Positions 26,389-35,943 of a stretch of DNA of 64,000 bases are shown here, in pieces. Position 1 is the stretch's first letter. The number at the start of each line of letters is the position of its first letter. The notes below the pieces were generated by a model. The model was not told the DNA's origin, did not search any database, and was given only the letters and a program-made list of their open reading frames with translations. The translations under genes were made by a program, and so were the position numbers. The stretch is taken from positions 1-64,000 of the forward strand of contig NZ_JAPVLQ010000010.1 of assembly GCF_027158005.1 (NCBI RefSeq), read 5' to 3'. Source of the stretch: Rhodococcus sp. H36-A4 (GTDB lineage Bacteria > Actinomycetota > Actinomycetes > Mycobacteriales > Mycobacteriaceae).

Positions 26389-26876
26389 CCAACTCGTCCG
26401 AGACCCTTCAGCGAGTCCGTAATGATGAACTGGGCGGTGCACTTCTGAAAGTTGCTGCGGTGGATCCTGTTGCCAGCCAGGTGCTTAGCAGCCTGTTCAG
26501 AGTTCTTGCAGACGAGGCGGCGCGAACACCCCGATTCGCGAAGGCCTTGTCGGCGGCGCTGGTAGTTACGTCGGAGACTCCCGATTCGGCTGCAGTACCT
26601 GCGCCGCCCAAACCGGCCCGAAGGTTGCCGTCGAAGGCGAAAGTTGCCCGTCAGCCCGGGGTCTTCGACCCGTTCGATGTGTTGCGCCACTCCGGCGAGC
26701 AAGCGTTGACGGAGAAGCTTTCGACACTCACGATCGATCAGCTGCGGGACATCATTGCAGAGCAAGAGATCGACACGCACAAGGAGAGCGGCCGCAAGCG
26801 CAAAGCGGAGGTGCTCGTGGCATGGACTTTCGACCGGGTGAAAGCCCTTGCCTCGAAGGGAAGTGCGTTCAGATAG
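26385..26876 (+). CDS. Small partner of the ParA-like ATPase (SAP/Rho-N-like C-terminus)
   Basis: A 163-aa protein whose ATG overlaps the ParA-like stop. Residues 1-65 are helical, the centre is Ala/Pro/Lys-rich (PAPPKPARRLPSKAKVARQ), and the last ~60 (LSTLTIDQLRDIIAEQEID...KSGRKRKAEVLVAWTFDRV pattern) resemble a SAP- or Rho-N-type helix-extended-loop-helix that binds nucleic acid. A basic linker plus such a domain fits a DNA-binding adaptor stimulating the ParA-like ATPase. The domain assignment is by eye and tentative. Confidence 0.55.
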   Translation: MTNSSETLQRVRNDELGGALLKVAAVDPVASQVLSSLFRVLADEAARTPRFAKALSAALVVTSETPDSAAVPAPPKPARRLPSKAKVARQPGVFDPFDVLRHSGEQALTEKLSTLTIDQLRDIIAEQEIDTHKESGRKRKAEVLVAWTFDRVKALASKGSAFR

Positions 26877-27151
26877 CGGAGTGAATCTGAGCAACACTTC
26901 GGTGCGCGTCCGCTGGACCCGCGTAAGAGTCGCGCCTGGTTACAGGGTTGACGTTGGCAGGTCGACCCCGAGGTTCGCAGCCGGACGTGTCGAGAGCTGC
27001 GGGTACTTGCCGAAACCACCACTCTCGGCGAGGCGTGAATCGGCGATGGACGTTTTCGGCTCACGCATTCACAGTGACGAAATGTAATGGTTGAGTGGAC
27101 ACCTGCCGGGCTGCGTCGAACCGCGGCGCGCAGCTGCTCCCTGCTCGTTGC

Positions 27152-27604
27152 TCAACGCTGCAGCAGGCGCGCTTTCTGCGCATCGAACTCTGCGGGCGTA
27201 AGGATACCTTCGTTGCGAAGTTCTGCGAGTTTCCTGAGTTCGTCGGCGATCATGGATGCCGGCATGGCGGCATCCATGACCGCAGCCGGAGTCAAAGCTG
27301 GCGAAAGAACCGGGGCCGCGACACTGTACCGCGAGCCGAACAGCGGGTGCTTGCGAAACCAGGCCTCGATCAGCTCCGATGTTCCATGGTTGACCTCTAC
27401 TGACGCCAAAGTTGTACCGTTGCCAAGCACATGGAAGTTCCTTGTCAACATCTTGCCGCTTTTCGTCACGGAAAATCCACGCACATCGGCGATATGAACG
27501 CGGAAAGCCTGAGTGAACTCTGCGCTCTTGACGTAGGCAGCAGTGCCGTCCTCATGCTCGATAATTTTTCCGTTGCCGAATCCCAATGCATGCTTGGTGG
27601 GCAT
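27152..27604 (-). CDS. SHOCT-domain protein
   Basis: The ATG at 27604 follows AGGAGAAAC. The 150-aa product has an N-terminal ~95 residues rich in beta strands (GKIIEHEDGTAAYV...KMLTRNFHVLGNG), an Ala/Pro linker, and a C-terminal SHOCT motif (ELRKLAELRNEGILTPAEFD..K) found at the end of many unrelated bacterial proteins as an oligomerisation or lid element. It is on the opposite strand to the Z1 operon and in line with the HNH gene, ~220 bp downstream of it. Function unknown. Confidence 0.75.
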   Translation of the reverse strand: MPTKHALGFGNGKIIEHEDGTAAYVKSAEFTQAFRVHIADVRGFSVTKSGKMLTRNFHVLGNGTTLASVEVNHGTSELIEAWFRKHPLFGSRYSVAAPVLSPALTPAAVMDAAMPASMIADELRKLAELRNEGILTPAEFDAQKARLLQR

Positions 27605-27825
27605 TGTTTCTCCTATGATGGATGCTCGTACACTCAGTGCGTTCGGTCGATCATTGATCGGTCAGGGGATGTAGCTCGTTACTGCATCAGTGATTTCAGG
27701 TCGACTCAGCTCGCTGCGGACCCTGGAACGAAGATCGTTGCTGAGAAGGCGGTTTCTCCATCAGATTTCCACGGTGCGATCAGTGGCTGCAGGGTGGGCA
27801 CCGTGCAGTTCCGCGCCCAATACGG

Positions 27826-28833
27826 CTAAGCGACGTCGACGTGCCACATATCTCGATGCGCACCAAACCAGCTGCGCTGCTTGACGGTGGATTCGATTTT
27901 CAACCGCTGTCCATCGAGTTCGTTGTAGAGGGGATAGGGGCGAAGCGAGTTGTGCACAGAGATCCGCGAATTATCCAGCACGGCGATCTTTCCCAGGTCG
28001 AACAATCGATGGAGATCGCGACGTAGCAGGATACCGCCCTCGTCGTGGTGATCTCCGACCTTCGCGTAGCTGTAGAGGTGGGCGGCTTCGAGTACCTCGT
28101 GTGGCATGTCTCCGGAGAACGCGCAGTTCGACGCATACCGGTCCATCAGATGCGCACGAAAAGCGGGTTGTCCGAGCCGAACTCGGGTGATGCGCTCGGT
28201 GAAACCCCCGCTCAACTGAACCGATACCGATCGGAGCACGCGCATACCCCGCTGTCCCAGGTCTGTGGTCAATGCAGCGTTGAACGCCGGCCAATCCAAC
28301 TCGCGAATGCTCAGCTGAGACTTAGGACTTCTACAAACCGATCGAAGCATCTCGCCACTGAGCTCACCTGCCAGATCGATCCACGCTTCACCGTGATGTG
28401 TTCGATAGGTCTTTACGTCGATCATTTCTGTGGCAGGTTCTTCGAATTCGTTTTTGCACTGGCCACACTTATATCGTGGCTTCAATTTTATTCGTTCGTC
28501 GAGAGAGCGCCCGGGACCGCAGTATGGGCACTTCTTTAGTTCTTTCCTCGCGAAACCTGTTTCTACACGTTCGACGACGGACGCCCCTAGCAGTCGCTTC
28601 TGGTCCCACACGACAAGCGCGTCACCGACACCGATGTTCCGACTGTTGGGAACTTGACTGTCACTGACGTACTGCGACGAAGGGTCGTCGTCGTAGGCGT
28701 GACCGCCGCGACCGCCACTCTGATCGCTCTTCGCCAGTACCAACCAGGCTCGAGAAATTGCCCCGGTGGCGGACGGCCAGACGATATCCACTAGCTGAAG
28801 CGGTTCGTACGCAGCACGAAATTCATTGGCCAT
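27826..28833 (-). CDS. McrA-like HNH endonuclease with zinc ribbon
   Basis: A 335-aa protein in three parts. Residues 1-95 (YVSDSQVPNSRNIGVGDALV, LLGASVVERVE) resemble a PUA/EVE-like fold that could read modified bases. Residues ~97-125 have two CxxC pairs (CPYC, CGQC), a zinc ribbon. The C-terminal part (~235-290) is an HNH nuclease (CAFSGDMPHEVLEAAHLYSY ... GGILLRRDLHRLFDLG). This layout is seen in type IV, modification-dependent McrA-like enzymes and stands without a methyltransferase, as expected for that type. The reader-domain assignment is inference. Confidence 0.7.
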   Translation of the reverse strand: MANEFRAAYEPLQLVDIVWPSATGAISRAWLVLAKSDQSGGRGGHAYDDDPSSQYVSDSQVPNSRNIGVGDALVVWDQKRLLGASVVERVETGFARKELKKCPYCGPGRSLDERIKLKPRYKCGQCKNEFEEPATEMIDVKTYRTHHGEAWIDLAGELSGEMLRSVCRSPKSQLSIRELDWPAFNAALTTDLGQRGMRVLRSVSVQLSGGFTERITRVRLGQPAFRAHLMDRYASNCAFSGDMPHEVLEAAHLYSYAKVGDHHDEGGILLRRDLHRLFDLGKIAVLDNSRISVHNSLRPYPLYNELDGQRLKIESTVKQRSWFGAHRDMWHVDVA

Positions 28834-29151
28834 TTGTATCGGTTGTAGCGTGGCCTGCGCAAGCCAGCGACGCTTCAGCTTCTACTCGTTGATGGCTGCC
28901 CCGCTACTGCAGCGGGGTATCTGCCACTTCGCGGTTGACCCGGTTCATTCATCTGAATGAATTTCGATCCCGGACCGGATTCGTTCGCAGAGTTCAAAAT
29001 TGCCGATGTCTCGAAACGCCGCAGATAGGGCTATTTTCGAGCTCTTCTAGGGTGGTGGCTGGTCAATCCGACCACTGAGCATCGTCCAACTTTGTCACCC
29101 ACCCCCTATAGGTTGGGTCCTGTTCAAGTTTGGCCGAAATGTGAGGATCCG
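28834..29151. promoter_or_regulatory. Divergent intergenic region with palindromes
   Basis: This region separates the minus-strand HNH gene from the plus-strand helicase gene and should contain both promoters. A perfect inverted repeat TTCATTCA-TC-TGAATGAA lies at 28944-28961, a plausible operator. A GC hairpin CCCCGCT-ACTGC-AGCGGGG lies at 28899-28917. GTGAGG before 29152 is the ribosome binding site of the helicase gene. No firm -35/-10 could be assigned. Confidence 0.45.
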
Positions 29152-32100
29152 ATGTCGGTTACTGATGACCCCGAGCTCCGGGGGCGGGTTCGTCGTCTGC
29201 TCGAGTTTCTTCGCGAGACTGTGGGTGCTCAGTCGAAGCCGATTCGCCGGTACGGCGTTGATGCCCGTGTCGAGTGGTTGTTCGACGATTCCCGACCTCT
29301 CGACGTCAATACCGACGTCGCGCCCGGTGACGTGGCGGTTCGTATCCCGCGCACCAGCATCGAGCAGCCTCCCGGTCTCCCTGCGGAGCTCGAGCAGTGG
29401 GTCGACGACACCACCACGCCGCCGACCGTCAGAGCCGACGCACCGACCGAGGCCCATGAGTGGCTTCAAGACTGGACCTCGTGGTCTCTGGATGACCGTG
29501 AACGTAGGCCGTTCGCCGAGCTGTTCCGTTCGGTCGACCTCATGCTCCACGACCTCGGCACTCAGCCCGAGTCGCTCGAACTTGTCATCGCCTCTGGGTA
29601 TCTCGACGCCACTGTCGGGGACCAGCGGATCTCGACACATCTGATCACTCAGCAGGCCAGTATCAGTCGCGAGGACTCCACCGGCGACTTGCTCGTCACC
29701 GTTGCGCCCGCCAGCTCCCCGCGGCTGGAAGACGTCCAAGTCCTGCTCGACTTGCAGGGTTTCGACCGCGCCGGCTCGAAGGTGCTGCACCGCAGCTTGT
29801 CCGAACTGGTGTCGTCGTCGCTGTCCGCGGATATCCCTCGGTTGCTCGGCCAGTGGGCCACGTCGGCCCTGGCGCAACCGCTGACCGTCATCGCCGATCA
29901 CGACAAGCCCGTCGATTCCACCGCGGACACTCTGCGGATGTCACCGGCGCTGGTTCTACGCACACGTGGCGCCTATGCCCTCGCGTCGTACTACGAAGCA
30001 ATGCTCGCTGCGCTCGATGACGGCGCACCCGTTCCGGTGGGGCTTTCGCAGCTCGTGGAGACGTACGACGACAACACCCGTCGTGACTGGCTCGACTCTC
30101 ACGTCAGTGACACCCCCAGCGCCGAGCCGCTCTTCCCACTGCCGGCCAACCGCGCCCAGGCCGGTATCTACAACCGCGTCATGAACGACACCGGCGTCGT
30201 CGTCGAAGGCCCTCCCGGCACCGGCAAGACCCACACGATCGCAAATTTGATGTCCGCGTTGATGGCTCAGGGCCAGCGCATCCTCGTCACCAGCGAGAAA
30301 GCTCAGGCGCTGCGCGTCCTCAAGGACAAGCTTCCTGCCGAACTGCAAGATCTGTGCGTCTCCGTCACCGACATGGCACGCGGGGGATCGGCCGAACTCG
30401 ACGAGAGCGTCTCGACCATCGCCGCTCGTAAAGCCGCGTTCGACGCGACCGAGTCCGCGCGCAAGATCCGTTCCCTCGCTGCCAAGCGGATGGGCACCAA
30501 AGAGCGCCGCTACAAACTCACCAAGCAGATCGGCCTTGCGCGCTCCTCCGAAGCAGAGATCCACACCTTCTCACCGCAGTATTCGGGAACTCTTGCCTCG
30601 ATCGTCACCAAGCTCAACGCGCAGGAGAGCGACCTCGGGTGGATACCAGGTCCGCTCCACACCGAGACCGTGCCGTTCGACGACGCAGCCTTCGCTTCGC
30701 TGTTCACGGAGCAGTCCGACGAGGTCAGCCTCCCGACGGCCGACGAGGTCCGTAGCTTGTGTGCCCGAGCCTCCGGGAACGCGTCCGACTCGATTTTCGA
30801 TGACATCGATCCGGTTCAACTGCAGTACATCCTGCCGTCTGCGCAGGCCCTGATCGACCGCGCACGGGCCATCGACTCCTTCGGCCCGGCCTATGCGGTT
30901 CTGGCCGACGGGATCCTGTCCGGTGCGCTCGGTACGTTGTGGTCGCGTGCTCAGACGGTCACGGCGATGCTGTCGGTCGCCGTGAGCGCCGATACCGCAG
31001 TTGGCTCACATCAGGTGACGACGCAGGTTGCCACGAGGCAGGCACTCAACGCGTTCGATGCCCTCGCCAAGCTCTACGAGAGTGGCCCGTTCGACACGAT
31101 GCGCTGGCTCCGCACGCCCCACGAACACGGCGTCGTCGACAAGCTCGATGCACACGCCACCGTCGACGGTACAGCCGCGACGCAGGCCACCGAACTGCGG
31201 CTCGTCACCAATCACATCCGGGCCCTCATTGCCGTCGACGATGCCGCACACCTGTTGCGCGGTATCGGAATCGAACTGCCGATCGAACCGTCGGACAGTC
31301 GGGAGCAGCAGGTCAACACCCTCCACCTCGTGTGGAACCAGGTGCTGGCGACGGGCAGCATCGCGACTGCTCGCGACGAACTCGTCGGCGCTCTGGGTGC
31401 AGTCGTTCCATCCGTGCCGTCGGTGACGACGCTTGCCGAGGCAGTGGCCCTCGCAGGCGAGGTCTCCGCCCTCACCGACCGCTCCGACGCGTCCACCGCA
31501 CGTGACGAGCTCGAGCGAGTGGCCGAGCGATTGTTGTCCGATCCGACGCTGCCCGATGGGCTCGCGGACGCAGTCAGAACCGGCGATGTCGAGAGCTACG
31601 AGCGGCTCGCCTCGTACGTTCAGCCGGGCAGCACCGATACCACCGCGCTCGACGCCTTGGCCGAGCACGCGCCCACCCTGGCCCGCAGCCTGTCCGAGGG
31701 TACCGATTGGGCTGCTCACGCCGGCACGTTCACTCGTGCTTGGGCGTGGCGCTGGACCATGCAGTCGATCGTGGCCATGCAGCAGCCCGACCAGAACGAC
31801 AATCTCGACGCGGAACTCGACGCCCTCGATGAGGAGATATCGTCCTTGACTGCGCAACTCGCGGCGGAGCAGGCGTGGCAAGAATGCTTGCAGCGCATGA
31901 CCAGTCGCGAGGTCACGGCGCTGCGGGCATACCAGGAGAACATGTCCAACGCCGGTCTCGGCACCAGCAGTCTCGCGCAGCGCTACCGTGTCGCGGCCCG
32001 TGCGGCGATGCAGGATGCGCAGACGGTCGTGCCGGCGTGGGTCATGCCGATTGCGCAGGTGTTGTCGTCGATTCCGCCGCAGCAGAACGCTTTCGACGTC

Positions 32101-34080
32101 GTCATTGTCGACGAGGCCAGTCAGGCCGAGATCACCAGCATGTTCCTGATGTGGTTGGCGCCGCGTGTCATCGTGGTTGGTGACGACAGGCAGTGCGCGC
32201 CGGCCTCGATTCAGAATTACACCGTCGAGTCCGTCATGAATCGTCTCGATCACTACCTTCCGGAGGTTCCGGTCAGCACACGCTTGACGCTGACGCCGCG
32301 GTCGAGCTTGTTTTCGATGCTGCGCACCCGGTTCGGTGATTCGGTGAGGTTGCGTGAGCACTACCGATCGATGCCGGAGATCATTCAATGGTCCTCGACT
32401 CAATTCTATGGCGATCAGCCGTTGGTGCCGGTGCGTCAGTTCGGGGCGGATCGGCTTGCACCGCTGCGCAGTACGTTCGTCGAGGATGCACTCACGTCCG
32501 GTTCGAGTACACGCCTGTCCAATGCTGCCGAAGCGAACGCACTCGTCGACCAGCTCGCCCTCTGCCTTGCCGAGCCAGACTACGAAGACAAAACCTTCGG
32601 TGTCGTTGTCCTTCAGGGCGCAGCCCAGGCGGATCTGATCAGGTCGCTGATCTTCGAGCGGGTGGCGTCGGAGCAAATCGATGAACGACGCATCCGTGTC
32701 GGCACGCCACCGGACTTCCAGGGCGACGAGCGTGACGTGATGTTCCTGTCGATGGTCATCGCACCCGGCTCGTCGTCGAAGGCATTGACGAACGACATGT
32801 TCAAACGCCGCTTCAACGTCGCTGCCACGCGTGCGCGAGATCAGTTGTGGCTGTTCCATTCCGTGACAGCTGACAGCCTGTCGGCCATTGATCTACGACG
32901 GTCACTGCTGTCCTATGTCGAGGCTGCGCCGACAGTTCCCGTTCCTGCCATGCCCGACGCAGTGTCGCCGATTAACCCGCACCCTGACTTCGGATCACTG
33001 TTCGAGCAGCAGGTGTTTCTGGCGCTGCGGGAGCGCGGCTATCACGTCAACCCGCGGGTCGACGTCAACGAGATGACGATCGATCTGGTGGTCACGGGTG
33101 CGGCTGTGCGGGTGGCGATCGAATGCGACGACGACACTGAAGTCGACGCCTACGAGCTGTTGAACCGTATGGAGCGCGAGTTCGAACTGCGGCGCTGTGG
33201 CTGGCTGTTCCAGCGGATTCGGGCGTCGGACTTCGTCCTTGATCGTGAACGAGCCCTCGACACCATCACCGAACTACTCGATTCGGTCGGCATCCTCCCC
33301 GACGAGGTTGCCGTAGTCATCGAGGGATCGGGCAGCTCCACCTGGATGCCGATCGCGCTGGAACGTGACCCCGATGACGCAGAAGCCGACGAGGAAGCAG
33401 TCGAACTCGTCACCGACGAGGCGCCGGCGCCGTCTCGCACCGTCGATGTCGATCTCGCGCCCTTGCCGGAGGTCATCGAGACGGTCGACGAATCCGAGGA
33501 TCCGCACGAGGCCGGTGACCACGAAGACTCCGAGGTCGAGTTCGAGGACATCGACGCTGTTGATCCGGTACCGAAGCCGGTTCGGACGATGCCGCTCGAG
33601 GATCTCATTGCGGCCATTCGGTATTCGCTGCGGCGCAACAAGTTTTCGATCGCGCAGACCGTGCAGGATTGCGAGGTCACGCCCGAGGCGGTTCAGCACG
33701 CGGTGAAGGAGATCAAGTCCCGGGACGACGCGCTGAAAGCGTCGAAGAGGAGACCGCCTCCTCCGACCCCGGATGCGATGCCACGACGGCAACGTCCCTC
33801 TGAAGTCGCGAGCGATCCCGTTGCGGTGTCCGGAAGCCGTTCTTTGCAAGCCGAATTGGATGCTCTGCCGGTGGCGTCGTGGGCGGGGGCGCGTGAGATT
33901 GCGGTCGCCGCGGCGAGGCCGAATGCGCCGCTGACGTTGGAGCGTTGCCAACGGGTGACAGGGTTGTCGCGGACGAAGGCGGATCTGTTGTTGTCGGATC
34001 TGGTGTTGTTGAAGAAGTTGGTCACACGTAAACGTGAGGGTGTCGAGGAATGGGTTCGGCCACAGGGGTTGACGCTATGA
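29152..34080 (+). CDS. SF1 helicase fused to a Vsr/MTES-type nuclease (1642 aa)
   Basis: The ATG at 29152 follows GTGAGG; the frame is open upstream to 29092. Walker A GPPGTGKTHT is near residue 352, Walker B VIVDEASQAE near 982, motif V-like DFQGDERDV and motif VI RRFNVAATRARDQL near 1215. A nuclease domain follows (~1280-1385: FEQQVFLALRERGYHV...MTIDLVVTG...VAIECDD), matching the Vsr-like MTES_1575 PD-(D/E)XK pattern. Then comes a very acidic ~90-residue linker and a C-terminal winged-helix-like tail. The long gap between Walker A and B is typical of DUF4011-type defence helicases. The next gene is coupled (ATGA). Likely a DNA-degrading antiphage effector. Confidence 0.8.
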   Translation: MSVTDDPELRGRVRRLLEFLRETVGAQSKPIRRYGVDARVEWLFDDSRPLDVNTDVAPGDVAVRIPRTSIEQPPGLPAELEQWVDDTTTPPTVRADAPTEAHEWLQDWTSWSLDDRERRPFAELFRSVDLMLHDLGTQPESLELVIASGYLDATVGDQRISTHLITQQASISREDSTGDLLVTVAPASSPRLEDVQVLLDLQGFDRAGSKVLHRSLSELVSSSLSADIPRLLGQWATSALAQPLTVIADHDKPVDSTADTLRMSPALVLRTRGAYALASYYEAMLAALDDGAPVPVGLSQLVETYDDNTRRDWLDSHVSDTPSAEPLFPLPANRAQAGIYNRVMNDTGVVVEGPPGTGKTHTIANLMSALMAQGQRILVTSEKAQALRVLKDKLPAELQDLCVSVTDMARGGSAELDESVSTIAARKAAFDATESARKIRSLAAKRMGTKERRYKLTKQIGLARSSEAEIHTFSPQYSGTLASIVTKLNAQESDLGWIPGPLHTETVPFDDAAFASLFTEQSDEVSLPTADEVRSLCARASGNASDSIFDDIDPVQLQYILPSAQALIDRARAIDSFGPAYAVLADGILSGALGTLWSRAQTVTAMLSVAVSADTAVGSHQVTTQVATRQALNAFDALAKLYESGPFDTMRWLRTPHEHGVVDKLDAHATVDGTAATQATELRLVTNHIRALIAVDDAAHLLRGIGIELPIEPSDSREQQVNTLHLVWNQVLATGSIATARDELVGALGAVVPSVPSVTTLAEAVALAGEVSALTDRSDASTARDELERVAERLLSDPTLPDGLADAVRTGDVESYERLASYVQPGSTDTTALDALAEHAPTLARSLSEGTDWAAHAGTFTRAWAWRWTMQSIVAMQQPDQNDNLDAELDALDEEISSLTAQLAAEQAWQECLQRMTSREVTALRAYQENMSNAGLGTSSLAQRYRVAARAAMQDAQTVVPAWVMPIAQVLSSIPPQQNAFDVVIVDEASQAEITSMFLMWLAPRVIVVGDDRQCAPASIQNYTVESVMNRLDHYLPEVPVSTRLTLTPRSSLFSMLRTRFGDSVRLREHYRSMPEIIQWSSTQFYGDQPLVPVRQFGADRLAPLRSTFVEDALTSGSSTRLSNAAEANALVDQLALCLAEPDYEDKTFGVVVLQGAAQADLIRSLIFERVASEQIDERRIRVGTPPDFQGDERDVMFLSMVIAPGSSSKALTNDMFKRRFNVAATRARDQLWLFHSVTADSLSAIDLRRSLLSYVEAAPTVPVPAMPDAVSPINPHPDFGSLFEQQVFLALRERGYHVNPRVDVNEMTIDLVVTGAAVRVAIECDDDTEVDAYELLNRMEREFELRRCGWLFQRIRASDFVLDRERALDTITELLDSVGILPDEVAVVIEGSGSSTWMPIALERDPDDAEADEEAVELVTDEAPAPSRTVDVDLAPLPEVIETVDESEDPHEAGDHEDSEVEFEDIDAVDPVPKPVRTMPLEDLIAAIRYSLRRNKFSIAQTVQDCEVTPEAVQHAVKEIKSRDDALKASKRRPPPPTPDAMPRRQRPSEVASDPVAVSGSRSLQAELDALPVASWAGAREIAVAAARPNAPLTLERCQRVTGLSRTKADLLLSDLVLLKKLVTRKREGVEEWVRPQGLTL

Positions 34081-35765
34081 CGCAAGTAGTGAACCGGTCC
34101 GAGGGGTTGCGGGACTGGCAGAAGGAAGCATTCGAGAAGTGGGTGGCGTCCGGCTATCGCGCGATTGTAGAGGCGGTGACCGGGACCGGGAAGACGCATG
34201 TCGGGTTGGCGGCGACGCTGGATTCGGTCAGCCGTGGCCGTCAGGTCCTGGTGGTGGTACCGAGTATCGATCTACTCGAGCAGTGGTACACGGCGATGGT
34301 GAAGGCGTTGCCGAGTGTGCGGATCGGGCGTCGCGGGAACGGGCACAACGATACGTTCCGGCAGTACGACGTGCTGATCACGACGATTCAATCGGCTATC
34401 CGGCCGGGTGCGCCGATGCCGCGGACCGGCGCGTTGCTCGTCGCCGACGAGGTTCATCGTTACGGCGCAGGTTCGTTCGCGAAGGTGCTGGTCAACCGAT
34501 TCGAGGAACGGCTCGGGTTGACGGCGACATTGGAGCGTCAGGATGACGGTGTCGATACGCATCTGATGCCGTATTTCGAGAACCTGGTGAAGGGTTGCGA
34601 TGCGGCGCGGGGGAGACGCGACGGGATCCTGGCGCCGGTTCGGGTCATGACGGTGGCGGTGCCGTTCTCGGCGGAGGAGGCGGCGAAGTTCGCGGACCTG
34701 GACGAGAAGGCGAAGTCGCTCCGCAACACCCTGATCTTCGACTACGGCTGTGCTGCTGAGCCGTTCGGTGAGTTCATGAAGAATGCGGTGGACCTGAGTA
34801 AGGAAAGGTATCTACCGGCGAGCAAGGTTGCGAGTAGGTACCTGTCGGCGTTCAGCAAGCGGCGCGCGTTGTTGGCCGACTGTGAGGGCAAGTTGCAGGC
34901 GCTCGAGGCGATCACGCCGGGGTTGGCGAAGTCCGAGCGCTCGATCGTGTTTTCGGAGACGAAGGAGTCCGCGACCAGGGGTGCGGATGTGCTCCAGGCG
35001 GCTGGTATTGCGGCGCATCAGTATTCGAGTCAGCTTGATCGCGTGGGACGTACGCGGATTCTGAAGCAGTTCCGGAGTGGTGAGTTGAGGAGTTTGGTGG
35101 CGCCGCGGGTGCTTGACGAGGGCATCGATGTGCCGGCGGTGGATGTCGGGGTGATCATTGCGAGTAGTTCGTCGAAGCGGCAGATGATTCAGCGGATGGG
35201 TCGGATTCTGCGTCTGAAGCCTGATGGTCGGCCAGCGGCGTTCGTGATCATGTATGTGGCGGGGACGAATGAGGATCCTTCGTTGGGTGCGCATGAGGCG
35301 TTTCTCGATGAGTTGACAGGTGTGGCCGAGGAGGTCGTGGACGTCGATCTCGCTGCTGCGGGTGCGGTGTTGGCGAGTTGGTTGGACCAGTCGGCCCCGA
35401 TCATGCCGAAGCCGGTGTTCAGTGAGCAGCCAATCGAGCCGATTGTGATTCCACAGTCGAAGATGATGCCGACGGCGGTGTCTGTGGCGCGGACTCGGAC
35501 GGTGAAGGAGATTCTGTCGGAGGCTCAGTACGGGACGCCGGATCAGCTCGACGGGATCTTACGGTGTATGGCTGCCATCGATGTGCGGGAGGCGGCGGTG
35601 TTGATCCGGCGCTACGGCATCGACGGTGCGAAGCCTCGGACGTTGTCACAGGTGGCGGCGGAGATGAATCTCAAGCGGATGGTCATCGAGAGCCTCGAAA
35701 AGCGGGGGTTGAAGTCGCTGGAGAGGGAGGCGGGAAGGCTACTGAATATAGTGACACGCTTATAA
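34077..35765 (+). CDS. SF2 DEAD/DEAH-box helicase coupled to the SF1-nuclease gene
   Basis: The ATG at 34077 overlaps the stop of the upstream gene. The 562-aa product has an N-terminal Q-motif-like region (LRDWQKEAFEKW), Walker A VTGTGKTH (34-41), DEVH box (124-127), LTATLER motif III and QRMGRILR motif VI near 372. The last ~90 residues form a separate helical domain (REAAVLIRRYGIDG). The arrangement resembles XPB/Res-type translocases. Coupled translation implies a fixed ratio with the SF1-nuclease, probably as a two-component defence system. Confidence 0.85.
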   Translation: MTQVVNRSEGLRDWQKEAFEKWVASGYRAIVEAVTGTGKTHVGLAATLDSVSRGRQVLVVVPSIDLLEQWYTAMVKALPSVRIGRRGNGHNDTFRQYDVLITTIQSAIRPGAPMPRTGALLVADEVHRYGAGSFAKVLVNRFEERLGLTATLERQDDGVDTHLMPYFENLVKGCDAARGRRDGILAPVRVMTVAVPFSAEEAAKFADLDEKAKSLRNTLIFDYGCAAEPFGEFMKNAVDLSKERYLPASKVASRYLSAFSKRRALLADCEGKLQALEAITPGLAKSERSIVFSETKESATRGADVLQAAGIAAHQYSSQLDRVGRTRILKQFRSGELRSLVAPRVLDEGIDVPAVDVGVIIASSSSKRQMIQRMGRILRLKPDGRPAAFVIMYVAGTNEDPSLGAHEAFLDELTGVAEEVVDVDLAAAGAVLASWLDQSAPIMPKPVFSEQPIEPIVIPQSKMMPTAVSVARTRTVKEILSEAQYGTPDQLDGILRCMAAIDVREAAVLIRRYGIDGAKPRTLSQVAAEMNLKRMVIESLEKRGLKSLEREAGRLLNIVTRL

Positions 35766-35858
35766 TGAATGTGCTGGGTTTGCCAAAACGTAAGATATAC
35801 AAAGTTCGGGGCGATCAAGCTCGACTATGTTTGCATCGTCTGGGGTCAAGTCGGGATT

Positions 35859-35864
35859 TATAAT
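35859..35864 (+). promoter_or_regulatory. Possible -10 box upstream of the AIPR gene
   Basis: A perfect TATAAT lies 80 bases upstream of the AIPR start within an AT-rich leader (35766-35943). TTGCAT at 35831 is too far (22 nt) to be a good -35. An Actinobacterial promoter may need only an extended -10. Tentative. Confidence 0.3.
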
Positions 35865-35943
35865 TGTTAGCGGGTTGATTAAAACTCGAGCTTCTGCGTA
35901 AACTGTACTTCAAATAAATTGTTCCAAGCAATCAGGGGGATTG

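Noticed and set aside
25534-26876. Plasmid partition (parAB) locus
   Set aside because: The ParA-like gene follows the Z1 gene closely, the partner lacks ParB motifs, and no replication gene or parS-like repeats are seen.
31006-32859. 617-aa minus-strand open frame opposite the SF1 helicase
   Set aside because: The plus strand carries all helicase motifs; the antisense frame is His/Arg-rich and typical of a shadow in high-GC sequence.
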